Of a stretch of DNA of 5,855 bases, positions 1 through 5,455 are shown one piece after another. The notes below the pieces were generated by a model. It worked only from the letters and a program-made list of their open reading frames with translations, made no database searches and had not been told where the DNA came from. The DNA comes from an uncultured Clostridia bacterium (lineage in GTDB: Bacteria > Bacillota > Clostridia > Oscillospirales > Acutalibacteraceae): assembly GCA_947168785.1 (NCBI GenBank), contig CAMVNL010000168.1, positions 1 through 5,855 on the forward strand, written 5' to 3'. The position numbers and the translations under genes are program-made. Within the stretch, counting starts at the first letter, position 1. The number at the start of each line of letters is the position of its first letter.

Positions 1-16
1 AAAAAGTGAAATCCGG

Positions 17-54
17 GATGAACGGCACGTTTTGCCCGACGAACGGCAGGTTTT
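17..54. repeat. Two imperfect 17-base direct repeats at left edge
   Basis: Positions 17-33 and 38-54 match at 15 of 17 bases around the core GAACGGCA-N-GTTTT, with a 21-base period (two helical turns). They lie about 60 bases upstream of the proposed amidohydrolase promoter, so they could be paired protein-binding sites. They could also be internal repetition in the tail of an upstream gene, because a + frame is open from position 2 to a TAA at 71-73. Neither reading can be settled here. I see no recognisable gene in 1-114. Confidence 0.4.
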
Positions 55-114
55 TACCTCTCCGTCATCATAATAATTCATGCAGCTTATCACGAAACGG
101 AATTGACCCGCGTC

Positions 115-143
115 TTGCGCCGGAGCAAAAAAAGGCGTATGAT
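115..143 (+). promoter_or_regulatory. Probable promoter of the amidohydrolase gene
   Basis: A -10 hexamer TATGAT at 138-143 (five of six consensus bases) lies 17 bases after a poor -35 TTGCGC at 115-120. The A-rich run in the spacer may help bending. Transcription would start near 150 and give a leader of about 30 bases. A better-looking TTGACC at 103-108 is 29 bases from the -10, too far to pair with it. Confidence 0.45.
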
Positions 144-179
144 AAGAGTGTTTTGCAGAGAGGAAAGAAGTGAAAGATC

Positions 180-986
180 ATGCACATTGTTGACTGTCAT
201 TGCCACATTTACCCGGATAAGATCGCCGCGAAGGCCGTGGAGGGCATCGGCGCGTTTTACGACCTGCCCATGTCGTGTTTCGGCACCTTTGACGACGCCA
301 TGGCGCGCTACCGCAAAGCAGGAATCGACCGGGCGGTGGTTTTCTCCGTCGCCACCTCCGTGGCGCAGGTGGGATCCATCAACCGGTTTATCGCGGGCTT
401 GGTGAAAAACAGCAACGGCGCGTTCACCGGGCTGGGCGCGCTCCATCCGGACAGCCCCACCCAAAAGGAAGACGTGGACGGGCTCGTCGCACTGGGATTG
501 AAGGGGGTCAAGCTCCACCACGACGTGCAGGGCTTCCGGCTGGACGATCCCCGCTGCATGAGGATCTATGCGCTGCTGGAGGAAAGGGGCCTGCCTCTGC
601 TGCTGCACACCGGCGACGTGCGTTACGACAACTCCAACCCCAACCGGCTGAAACCGATTTTAAAGGCGTTCCCGGACCTGACCGTCATCGGGGCCCACTT
701 CGGCGGCTGGAGCCGCTGGGCGGATTCCGCCGAAGAGCTGGCGGGGTACCCCAATCTCTACGTGGACTGCTCCTCCTCCCTCTACGCCCTGACGCCGGAG
801 ACGGCGCGGGACATCGTGCGGGCCTACGGGGCGGACCGGGTGCTGTTCGGCACCGATTACCCCATGTGGGACCCCGCGGAGGAGCTGGAACGCTTCGCCC
901 GCATGGGCCTCACGGAAGAGGAAACGGAGCGGATCCTCTGGAAAAACGCCGACCGGCTGTTCGGGCTGGGGCTGGCGGAAGATTAA
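180..986 (+). CDS. Amidohydrolase family metal-dependent hydrolase (Amidohydro_2-type TIM barrel)
   Basis: The 268-residue protein shows the metal-site signature of the amidohydrolase superfamily in order. It begins with His-X-His on the first strand (H7 and H9 in DCHCHIYP), followed by GLKGVKLHH around 107-114, LLHTGD with H143, GAHFGGW with H173, and the late catalytic Asp in FGTDYP (D226). This is the arrangement of the Amidohydro_2 group, which includes ACMSD-like decarboxylases and lactone or amide hydrolases. The exact substrate cannot be read from sequence. No signal peptide is visible, so the enzyme should be cytoplasmic. The length is typical and the frame is intact. The ATG at 180 fits because the His-X-His motif should lie within the first ten residues; a purine-rich AGGAAAGAAG at 161-170 serves as a modest ribosome site. 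The gene stands alone, with its own probable promoter and a hairpin after the stop, and converges on the ABC genes. Confidence 0.93.
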   Translation: MHIVDCHCHIYPDKIAAKAVEGIGAFYDLPMSCFGTFDDAMARYRKAGIDRAVVFSVATSVAQVGSINRFIAGLVKNSNGAFTGLGALHPDSPTQKEDVDGLVALGLKGVKLHHDVQGFRLDDPRCMRIYALLEERGLPLLLHTGDVRYDNSNPNRLKPILKAFPDLTVIGAHFGGWSRWADSAEELAGYPNLYVDCSSSLYALTPETARDIVRAYGADRVLFGTDYPMWDPAEELERFARMGLTEEETERILWKNADRLFGLGLAED

Positions 987-997
987 AGCGTAAAAAG

Positions 998-1031
998 CGC
1001 CGGTTCCGCGGCAGAGAACGCGGAACCGGCG
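998..1031 (+). terminator. Strong GC-rich hairpin after the amidohydrolase gene
   Basis: The arms 998-1010 and 1019-1031 form a perfect 13-bp stem (CGCCGGTTCCGCG and its complement) around an 8-base loop, starting 12 bases after the stop codon. An A-run precedes it and only a short broken T tract (GGTGGTTT) follows. It is therefore a good structural terminator or mRNA 3' end for the + gene but not a textbook intrinsic terminator. With A bases before it, it may also stop leftward transcripts. Confidence 0.7.
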
Positions 1032-1053
1032 GTGGTTTAAAAAGGTCAATCCG

Positions 1054-1077
1054 GTAGCGCGGCACCTCAGTGCCGCT
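1054..1077 (+). repeat. REP-like palindrome, copy 1 (left arm of pair 1)
   Basis: This unit is a GTAG header followed by C and the palindrome GCGGCAC-CTCA-GTGCCGC (7-bp stem, 4-base loop). It is the same 24 bases as the copy starting at 3000. A GTAG tetranucleotide at the foot of a short hairpin is the known layout of REP sequences mobilised by IS200/IS605-like REP-associated transposases (RAYTs). The link to a RAYT is inference, since none is encoded here. The unit lies in the non-coding stretch 987-1245, facing the inverted copy at 1180-1203. Confidence 0.85.
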
Positions 1078-1179
1078 GTTTACCAAAGTACCATTCAGCA
1101 AACTGAAAAATCGGCCGAACCGTTTTATCACAGACAACTTCTTCTTTTCCGGTTAGCAAAAAAGGTTACTTGCGTCACG

Positions 1180-1203
1180 AGCGGCGCTGAGGTGCCGCGC
1201 TAC
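1180..1203 (-). repeat. REP-like palindrome, copy 2 (right arm of pair 1)
   Basis: This is the reverse complement of copy 1 with one change, which converts a stem pair to an A/C mismatch in the small hairpin. The GTAG header is at the outer (right) end. Including flanking bases, the pair-1 arms 1052-1077 and 1180-1205 match over 26 bases with one mismatch. The roughly 100 bases between the arms show no gene. The pair lies downstream of both the amidohydrolase and ABC genes, where it could act as a shared mRNA 3' end. No target duplication is visible at the edges. Confidence 0.85.
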
Positions 1204-1245
1204 CGCAAAACGTCTCGCAATACTCCCAATTTGCTATGGAAGGTA

Positions 1246-2988
1246 TCACGCAAACTGACTGTTGAACAATTTTGTATAGAACCCGTTTTTCGCCAGCAGC
1301 TCTTCGTGGGTGCCCTGCTCGATGACGCGGCCCTTGTCCATGACGAGGATCCTGTCCGCGCCGAGGACGGTGGAAAGGCGGTGGGCCACGATAAAGCTGG
1401 TGCGGCCGGTCATCATCTCGTCGAAGGCTTTCTGAATGCGCAGCTCCGTGCGGGTGTCGATGGAGGAGGTGGCCTCGTCCAGGATCAGCATGGGCGGCAG
1501 GCACAGCATCACCCGGGTGATACACAGCAGCTGCTTCTGCCCTTCTGAAAGCGAGCCGCCGTCCTCGCCGATGACGGTGTCAAGGCCCTCCGGCAGACGC
1601 TTGATGAAGGACCAGGGGGGGGGGCGCCTTTGCGCCCCCCCCGGCTCCTCCTCCGGGGGGGCGGGCGGGGCGCAAGGGGTATTCTCCCGGGCCGTGCCCG
1701 GGGTCGGCCAGGTGTCCTGCAGCACCATGCCGTAACCGGCGCGCAGGGCGCGGCGCTTCATCCGCCGGATATCCACGCCGTCAACCGCGATCGTCCCTTT
1801 ATCCACGTCGTAAAAGCGCATCAGCAGGTTGATAAAGGTGGTCTTGCCGCAGCCCGTGGGCCCCACGATGGCGATCTTCTGCCCCGGCTTCACGGAGAGG
1901 TTGAAATCCTCGATCAGTTTTTTTGATTTGTCGTAGGAGAAGCACACCTCGCTGATCTCCACGTTCCCGGCGACGGTCTCCGGTTCCAGCGCGCCGTCCG
2001 GCGCTTCGTCGGCGGCGTCCAGCACCTCGAACACCTTGGCGGCGCAGGCGAGGGCGTTCTGCAGCTCCGCCGCCACGCCGGAGATCTCGTTGAAGGGCTT
2101 GGTGTATTTATCCGCGTAGCTGAGCATGGCGGTCAGCATGCCCACGGTAAAGGCCCCGCCGGTGGTAATGGCGGCAAAGGCCCCCGCGAAAGCCACCGCC
2201 GCGTAAACCAGCGAGTTGACGAAGCGGGTGACGGGGTTGGTGATGGAGGACCAGAAGATGGCCTTCAGCGAGACGGCCTTCAGGCTTTCGTTCAGCGAAT
2301 CGAATTTTTGGAGATAACTGCCCTGCCGGTGGAAGGCCCGCAGGGTTTTCAAATTGCCCGCCGTCTCGTTCAGCAGGGCGGTCTGTTCCGCCCGCACGGA
2401 GGACTGGTCCCGGAAAAAGCCGTAGGTGCGCCCGGCAATCAGCTTGGCGGCAAACAGCGACAGGGGGGTGAGCACCACCACCGCCGCGGTGATGAGAGGG
2501 CTCATGCGCAGCATGAAGATCAGCGTCCCCGCGATGGTCAGCACGCCGGAAAACAGCTGCGTCGCGCCCATCAGCAGGCCGTCCGCGAACCGGTCCAGAT
2601 CCGCCGACATGCGGCTGACCGTCTCCCCGGTGGGGTGGGAATCCAGATAGGCCAGCGGCAGCGTATTCAGCTTGCCGTAGAGGTCGTCCCGCAGTTGCTG
2701 CACAGTGCGGCAGGTCATGCGGTTGTTGAGACTCCCCGTCAGCCAGGAGGCGACGGCGCACAGGGCGGTGAGCGCCGCCGTGCGGAACAGCGTCGCGTCG
2801 ATGGCGTCCATGCCGTCTTTGACGGCGGCCACGATGCCGTCGATGGCCCGGCCGAACAGCAGGGGCGTATAGAGGGTAAAGAAGACCTCCGCCGCCGCGA
2901 ACAACAGCGACAGGGCAACCAATAATTTATACTGTGAAACGGCTTTCAGGCAGCGTTTCAGGGTGCCTTTGGGGGCTTTGTGTTTCAT
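1246..2988 (-). CDS. ABC exporter half-transporter, catalytically complete subunit (BmrD/TM288-like)
   Basis: The 580-residue protein has a six-helix exporter membrane domain (about 1-325) fused to a nucleotide-binding domain. Visible motifs are the A-loop Tyr 352, Walker A GPTGCGKTT (376-384), Q-loop Q424, signature LSEGQ (480-484), Walker B LILDE with catalytic E505, D-loop SSID (508-511) and switch H536. The deviating signature together with intact E505 and H536 is the usual profile of the catalytic half of a heterodimeric multidrug-type exporter. Its partner should be the gene immediately upstream (3124-4842), which has the opposite defects. Residues 428-458, between Q-loop and signature, are abnormally rich in Pro and Gly, while length and frame are kept (see the separate entry). 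The ATG at 2988 gives the usual family N-terminus, but no Shine-Dalgarno site precedes it (the bases are CAAATAGAAAAC). The transported substrate is unknown. There is no clear terminator other than REP pair 1. Confidence 0.93.
   Translation of the reverse strand: MKHKAPKGTLKRCLKAVSQYKLLVALSLLFAAAEVFFTLYTPLLFGRAIDGIVAAVKDGMDAIDATLFRTAALTALCAVASWLTGSLNNRMTCRTVQQLRDDLYGKLNTLPLAYLDSHPTGETVSRMSADLDRFADGLLMGATQLFSGVLTIAGTLIFMLRMSPLITAAVVVLTPLSLFAAKLIAGRTYGFFRDQSSVRAEQTALLNETAGNLKTLRAFHRQGSYLQKFDSLNESLKAVSLKAIFWSSITNPVTRFVNSLVYAAVAFAGAFAAITTGGAFTVGMLTAMLSYADKYTKPFNEISGVAAELQNALACAAKVFEVLDAADEAPDGALEPETVAGNVEISEVCFSYDKSKKLIEDFNLSVKPGQKIAIVGPTGCGKTTFINLLMRFYDVDKGTIAVDGVDIRRMKRRALRAGYGMVLQDTWPTPGTARENTPCAPPAPPEEEPGGAQRRPPPWSFIKRLPEGLDTVIGEDGGSLSEGQKQLLCITRVMLCLPPMLILDEATSSIDTRTELRIQKAFDEMMTGRTSFIVAHRLSTVLGADRILVMDKGRVIEQGTHEELLAKNGFYTKLFNSQFA
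1615..1707 (-). other. Anomalous G/C-saturated stretch inside the ABC ATPase domain
   Basis: On the + strand this stretch contains runs of ten G (1615-1624), eight C (1635-1642) and seven G (1655-1661). Positions 1617-1627 and 1632-1642 form a perfect 11-bp G:C hairpin with a CTTT loop. The encoded residues 428-458 keep the spacing from the Q-loop (DTW) to the SFIKRLPEG motif expected of the family. However, the normally conserved LF-x-GTVRENIAYG segment reads PTPGTARENTPCA, and the following helix is mostly Pro, Gly and Ala. The pattern is A/T-to-G/C substitution, not insertion or deletion. I favour base-calling or consensus error at a hairpin; genuine decay is possible. Confidence 0.7.
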
Positions 2989-2999
2989 GTTTTCTATTT

Positions 3000-3023
3000 G
3001 TAGCGCGGCACCTCAGTGCCGCT
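3000..3023 (+). repeat. REP-like palindrome, copy 3 (left arm of pair 2)
   Basis: This unit is identical to copy 1, with the GTAG header at the outer (left) end and the GCGGCAC/GTGCCGC hairpin after it. It lies 11 bases upstream of the ABC start codon at 2988. In the leftward mRNA it therefore forms a hairpin just ahead of the translation start and could affect ribosome access, an effect inferred from position only. Confidence 0.87.
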
Positions 3024-3103
3024 CCTGGCAAAGGTTACTTGATTTGTTTATTATTCGGAAGTGATGACAGATAGGAAATGTTCAAACAGTTGTTTGTGCG
3101 AAA

Positions 3104-3127
3104 AGCGGCACTGAGGTGCCGCGCTAC
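3104..3127 (-). repeat. REP-like palindrome, copy 4 (right arm of pair 2)
   Basis: This is a perfect reverse complement of copy 3, so pair 2 is a 24-bp inverted repeat enclosing 80 bases. The GTAG header runs leftward from 3127 to 3124, and its TAG is the stop codon of the upstream ABC gene (3124-3126). The non-coding gap between the two ABC genes (2989-3123) consists almost wholly of this pair and its AT-rich centre. Confidence 0.87.
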
Positions 3128-4842
3128 GATGTGATCCCCTGCGATTCACAGATCTCCCGGTAGGCGGGGCAGGCTGTCAGCAGCTCTTCGTGCGTTCCGA
3201 TCCCGGCGATTTTGCCGTCCTCCGCCACGAGGATGCGGTCGCAGCCCTTCACCGAGCTGACCCGCTGGGAGACGGTGAACACCGTGGGCTGTTCCGACAG
3301 CTCCGACAGAGCTTTGCGCAGCCTTGATTCGGTGGCAAGGTCCAGCGCGGAGGCCGCGTCGTCCAAAATCAGGATGGGGGCCTTCTTCACCAGCGCCCGC
3401 GCCACGGTGAGCCGCTGCTTCTGCCCGCCGGAGAAATTCCTGCCGTTTTCCTCCACCGGCTCGTCCAGTCCGCCGGATTTGGCGGCGATCACGTCCGCCG
3501 CCTGGGCCGCCCGGGCCGCCGCCGTCAGGTCGTCGTCAGAGGCTTCGTCGTTGCCCCACAGCAGGTTCTCCCGGATGGTACCGCGGAACAGCGTCGCCTT
3601 CTGGGGCGTTACCGCCACCAGCCGGTTCAGCGTTTCCTCGCTGTATTCCTTCACGTCGTGGCCGAATAGCTTCACCGCCCCCTGCGTCGTATCGAAGAAG
3701 CGGGGGATCAGGTTGACGAGCGTCGTTTTGCCGGAGCCGGTGGCGCCGATCACGCCGATGCGCTCGCCCTGTCCTACGGTCAGGCTGACCCCTTCCAGCG
3801 AGCTTTCCTGCGCGCCGGGATAGGTGAACCCGGCGTTTTTCAGTTCCACCGCCGGGGCGTTTTTGTCGGGCAGGGCGCTCTGCTCCGGGTAGGCCATGGA
3901 GGGAGCGGTCTCCAGCACCTTCGCCACACGGGTGGCGCAGGCGATGGACTTGGTGATGGTGACGATGAGGTTTGCCAGCTTGATGAGCTCCACTAAAATG
4001 CGGGTCATATAATTATACTGGGCCACCACCTCGCCCTGGGTCATGGCGCCTCCGCTCACCCGCAGCGCCCCCGCGTGGATCAGCACGATGATGGCCACGT
4101 TCACCAGCACATAGGTCATGGGGTTAATGAGGGCGGAGACGTTGCCCGCCCGGATGGAAGCGGCGGTGAAGAGGCCGTTTTTCTCCCGGAATTTCCGCGC
4201 TTCCGTCTGCTCCCGCCCGAAGGCCCGGATCACCCGTACGCCGTTCAGCGCGCTGCGCTGGGAGACGATCAGGCCGTCCATGCCCTCCCGCACCTTGTTA
4301 TACAGGGGGATGGAGACCGCCATCACCGCCGCCACCACGAGGAACAGCGCCGGGATCACCGCCGCGAAGGTCAGGGCGGTGGCCCCGTCCACGGCGAAAG
4401 CGGCGATCATGGCCCCGAACACCGCAAAGGGAGAGCGCAGCAGCAGCCGCAGCGTCAGGTTGATACCGTTCTGGATCTGGTCCACGTCACCCGTCAGACG
4501 GGAGATCAACGTGGAAGCGCCGAAGGCGTCGTGGTCTGCGTAAGAAAAGTGCAGCGTGTGCGCCAGCAGGTCGCGCCGCAGCGCCGCCGAAGCCCCCACC
4601 GCCGCTTTGGCGGCGAAGTACTGCGCCGTGACGGAAACGCCCAGCCCCACGAAGGCGATCAGCGCCAAAAGGCCGCACATTTTCGCAATGTACGGCTTGT
4701 CCGCCCCGGCGATGCCCACGTCGATAATATTTCTCACGATGACGGGCACCAGCAGCTCCAGCAGCGCCTCCAGCATTTTGAACAGCGGCGCGAGGAAGGT
4801 TTCTTTTTTGTATCCGTTGAGGTATTTCAAAATCCGTTTCAT
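3124..4842 (-). CDS. ABC exporter half-transporter, degenerate-site subunit (BmrC/TM287-like)
   Basis: From the ATG at 4842 the protein is 572 residues, a normal half-exporter: a six-helix membrane domain (about 1-310) and an ATPase domain. Visible motifs are the A-loop Y341, Walker A GATGSGKTT (366-374), Q-loop Q414, a near-perfect signature FSGGQ (470-474) and Walker B LILDD, where D495 replaces the catalytic Glu. Q526 replaces the switch His (VFTVSQR). These two losses with a good signature mark the non-catalytic half of heterodimeric exporters such as TM287/288 and BmrCD; its partner is the next gene (1246-2988). The frame stays open upstream to 5136, but that extension runs back through both promoters and the riboswitch, and family members begin like MKRILKYLNGYKKE, so 4842 is preferred. 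No Shine-Dalgarno site is present, and the predicted transcript starts at this ATG. The stop codon comes from a REP repeat, so the C-terminus may be slightly altered. Confidence 0.93.
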   Translation of the reverse strand: MKRILKYLNGYKKETFLAPLFKMLEALLELLVPVIVRNIIDVGIAGADKPYIAKMCGLLALIAFVGLGVSVTAQYFAAKAAVGASAALRRDLLAHTLHFSYADHDAFGASTLISRLTGDVDQIQNGINLTLRLLLRSPFAVFGAMIAAFAVDGATALTFAAVIPALFLVVAAVMAVSIPLYNKVREGMDGLIVSQRSALNGVRVIRAFGREQTEARKFREKNGLFTAASIRAGNVSALINPMTYVLVNVAIIVLIHAGALRVSGGAMTQGEVVAQYNYMTRILVELIKLANLIVTITKSIACATRVAKVLETAPSMAYPEQSALPDKNAPAVELKNAGFTYPGAQESSLEGVSLTVGQGERIGVIGATGSGKTTLVNLIPRFFDTTQGAVKLFGHDVKEYSEETLNRLVAVTPQKATLFRGTIRENLLWGNDEASDDDLTAAARAAQAADVIAAKSGGLDEPVEENGRNFSGGQKQRLTVARALVKKAPILILDDAASALDLATESRLRKALSELSEQPTVFTVSQRVSSVKGCDRILVAEDGKIAGIGTHEELLTACPAYREICESQGITS

Positions 4843-4848
4843 GCCGTT

Positions 4849-4877
4849 ATTGTAACAGAGGCGGCAGCGTTTGTAAA
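4849..4877 (-). promoter_or_regulatory. Leftward promoter of the ABC operon, predicted leaderless start
   Basis: Read on the - strand, TTTACA (4877-4872) and TACAAT (4854-4849) are separated by exactly 17 bases, each one base from consensus. The usual -7 to +1 spacing puts the start at 4842, the A of the ABC start codon. This agrees with the absence of a ribosome-binding site. Confidence 0.72.
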
Positions 4878-4890
4878 GCGGAAAAAACGG

Positions 4891-4919
4891 TTGACTCTCC
4901 GACGGAAATATGGTATAGT
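4891..4919 (+). promoter_or_regulatory. Rightward promoter of the SAM-riboswitch transcript
   Basis: TTGACT (4891-4896) and TATAGT (4914-4919) are 17 bases apart, each one base from sigma-70-type consensus. Transcription should start about 4926, one base into the first strand of riboswitch helix P1. Its -35 box is 13 bases from the -35 box of the leftward ABC promoter, so the two polymerase sites are back to back and may interfere or share a regulator. Confidence 0.85.
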
Positions 4920-4924
4920 AACAG

Positions 4925-5063
4925 TATCTTATCAAGAGTGCGTGAGGGAGCAAGCCCGTTGACCGCACAGCAACCTGCCCGGTGGGTAAGGTGCTAACGC
5001 TTGACCGATGGGATGACGATTGTTTCACTGTGCCCTGTCCCGTCGGTGCCGATGGGATTTTTT
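4925..5063 (+). promoter_or_regulatory. SAM riboswitch (S-box, SAM-I clan) with terminator switch
   Basis: The conserved S-box core is present in order: CTTATCAAGAG, GAGGGA, GCCC, TGAC, AGCAACC and AAGGTGCTAA. Helices can be drawn by eye. P1 is 4925-4933 with 5007-5015 (9 bp including G-U pairs). P2 is GTGCG 4938-4942 with CGCAC 4964-4968, capped by GGG/CCC. P3 is about 4973-4980 with 4984-4992, with one bulged A. No clear P4 follows the GGTGCTAA element. The switch logic is visible: 5006-5013 (CGATGGGA) can pair with 5038-5045 as an antiterminator, but most of it is used by P1 when SAM is bound, leaving 5038-5045 free to form the terminator. The predicted behaviour is OFF at high SAM. The leader continues to the ATG at 5116. 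The binding of SAM itself is inferred from the conserved core. Confidence 0.88.
5038..5063 (+). terminator. Intrinsic terminator of the SAM riboswitch
   Basis: TCCCGTCG (5038-5045) pairs with CGATGGGA (5050-5057) over 8 bp including one G-U pair, with a GTGC loop, followed directly by six T bases (5058-5063). The 3' arm has the same sequence as the antiterminator strand at 5006-5013, so the two structures exclude each other. Confidence 0.85.
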
Positions 5064-5115
5064 CATATCTCTGTGCGCTTTTGGTGAGAAATCCATTCAC
5101 AAAGAGGTATGAAAC

Positions 5116-5424
5116 ATGCAACGAACCATTGAACAACTGTCACGCAAGCAAGGCAGGGTCTACGTGTACCTGACAGACGCCGCCGTCGGCGCCGCGTTTT
5201 TGCGGCAGGCGGAGGCCGAAGGCTTCACCTTTACGGACGGCGAACGGGCGACGGCGCGGCACGCCTCGGAGATCATGGCGGTGAACCGCGACCGCACGCT
5301 GAATTACGTGGGGACCAACGGGCGGATCGCCTTCGGCTCCGGCATAAAAACCGCAGGCGGCGAGAGGCTGCTGCGGGTGGACTACGCACAATACGCCGCG
5401 GGGGAGGCAGCGTTTCTGCTCTGA
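5116..5424 (+). CDS. Small soluble protein of unknown function under SAM riboswitch control
   Basis: I do not recognise a characterised family in this 102-residue protein. It begins with a short helix-like segment and a VYVYL strand (residues 15-19), then an Ala-rich segment AFLRQAEAEGFTF (27-39), a charged middle, a well-formed MAVNRDRTLNYVG segment (54-66), and ends in Phe-Leu-Leu. It has no signal peptide, no membrane helix, no cysteine and only two methionines. The start is firm: AGAGGT at 5103-5108 is 7 bases ahead of the ATG. It is the first gene after the riboswitch terminator, so expression should rise when SAM is scarce. Nothing in its sequence identifies a methionine or sulfur pathway enzyme. 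A small phage- or plasmid-type accessory protein is another possibility. A second small gene follows after 31 bases, probably in the same transcript. Confidence 0.82.
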   Translation: MQRTIEQLSRKQGRVYVYLTDAAVGAAFLRQAEAEGFTFTDGERATARHASEIMAVNRDRTLNYVGTNGRIAFGSGIKTAGGERLLRVDYAQYAAGEAAFLL

Positions 5425-5455
5425 CCCGGCCGCGGCGACATGAGGAGGACGACAA

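Noticed and set aside
2..73. Tail of an upstream gene in the + frame ending in TAA at 71-73
   Set aside because: Only 23 unrecognised residues are visible; this is too short to support a coding call, although it is not excluded.
103..143. TTGACC with TATGAT as a promoter
   Set aside because: The spacer would be 29 bases, far outside the usable range; a 17-base partner was used instead.
1054..1203. REP pair 1 as a MITE or insertion sequence with terminal inverted repeats
   Set aside because: No target-site duplication is visible, the interior is not shared with pair 2 apart from 12 bases, and each arm is itself a GTAG-headed palindrome.
1615..1707. Frameshift pair in the downstream ABC gene
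   Set aside because: The residue count between the DTW and SFIKRLPEG anchors matches the family spacing, so substitutions explain the oddity better than compensating indels.
2308..2925. + strand open frame of 205 codons
   Set aside because: It is antisense to the ABC membrane domain, with a low-complexity Arg/Gln/Gly/His composition and no ribosome site.
2989..3099. Internal promoter for the downstream ABC gene
   Set aside because: On the - strand the AT-rich centre offers only an AATAAT-like -10 with a poor TTTCCT -35, too weak to call.
4075..4962. Long + strand open frame of 295 codons
   Set aside because: It is antisense to the well-supported ABC gene, has a Gln/Arg/His/Gly-rich composition typical of a GC-rich shadow frame, and runs into the promoters and riboswitch.
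4843..5136. 98-residue N-terminal extension of the upstream ABC protein
   Set aside because: It would be translated from DNA antisense to the riboswitch and across both promoters, and the family N-terminus fits the ATG at 4842.
4982..5173. 63-codon + strand frame over the riboswitch
   Set aside because: It overlaps P3, the terminator and the next gene's start and has no ribosome site; conservation here is explained by RNA structure.
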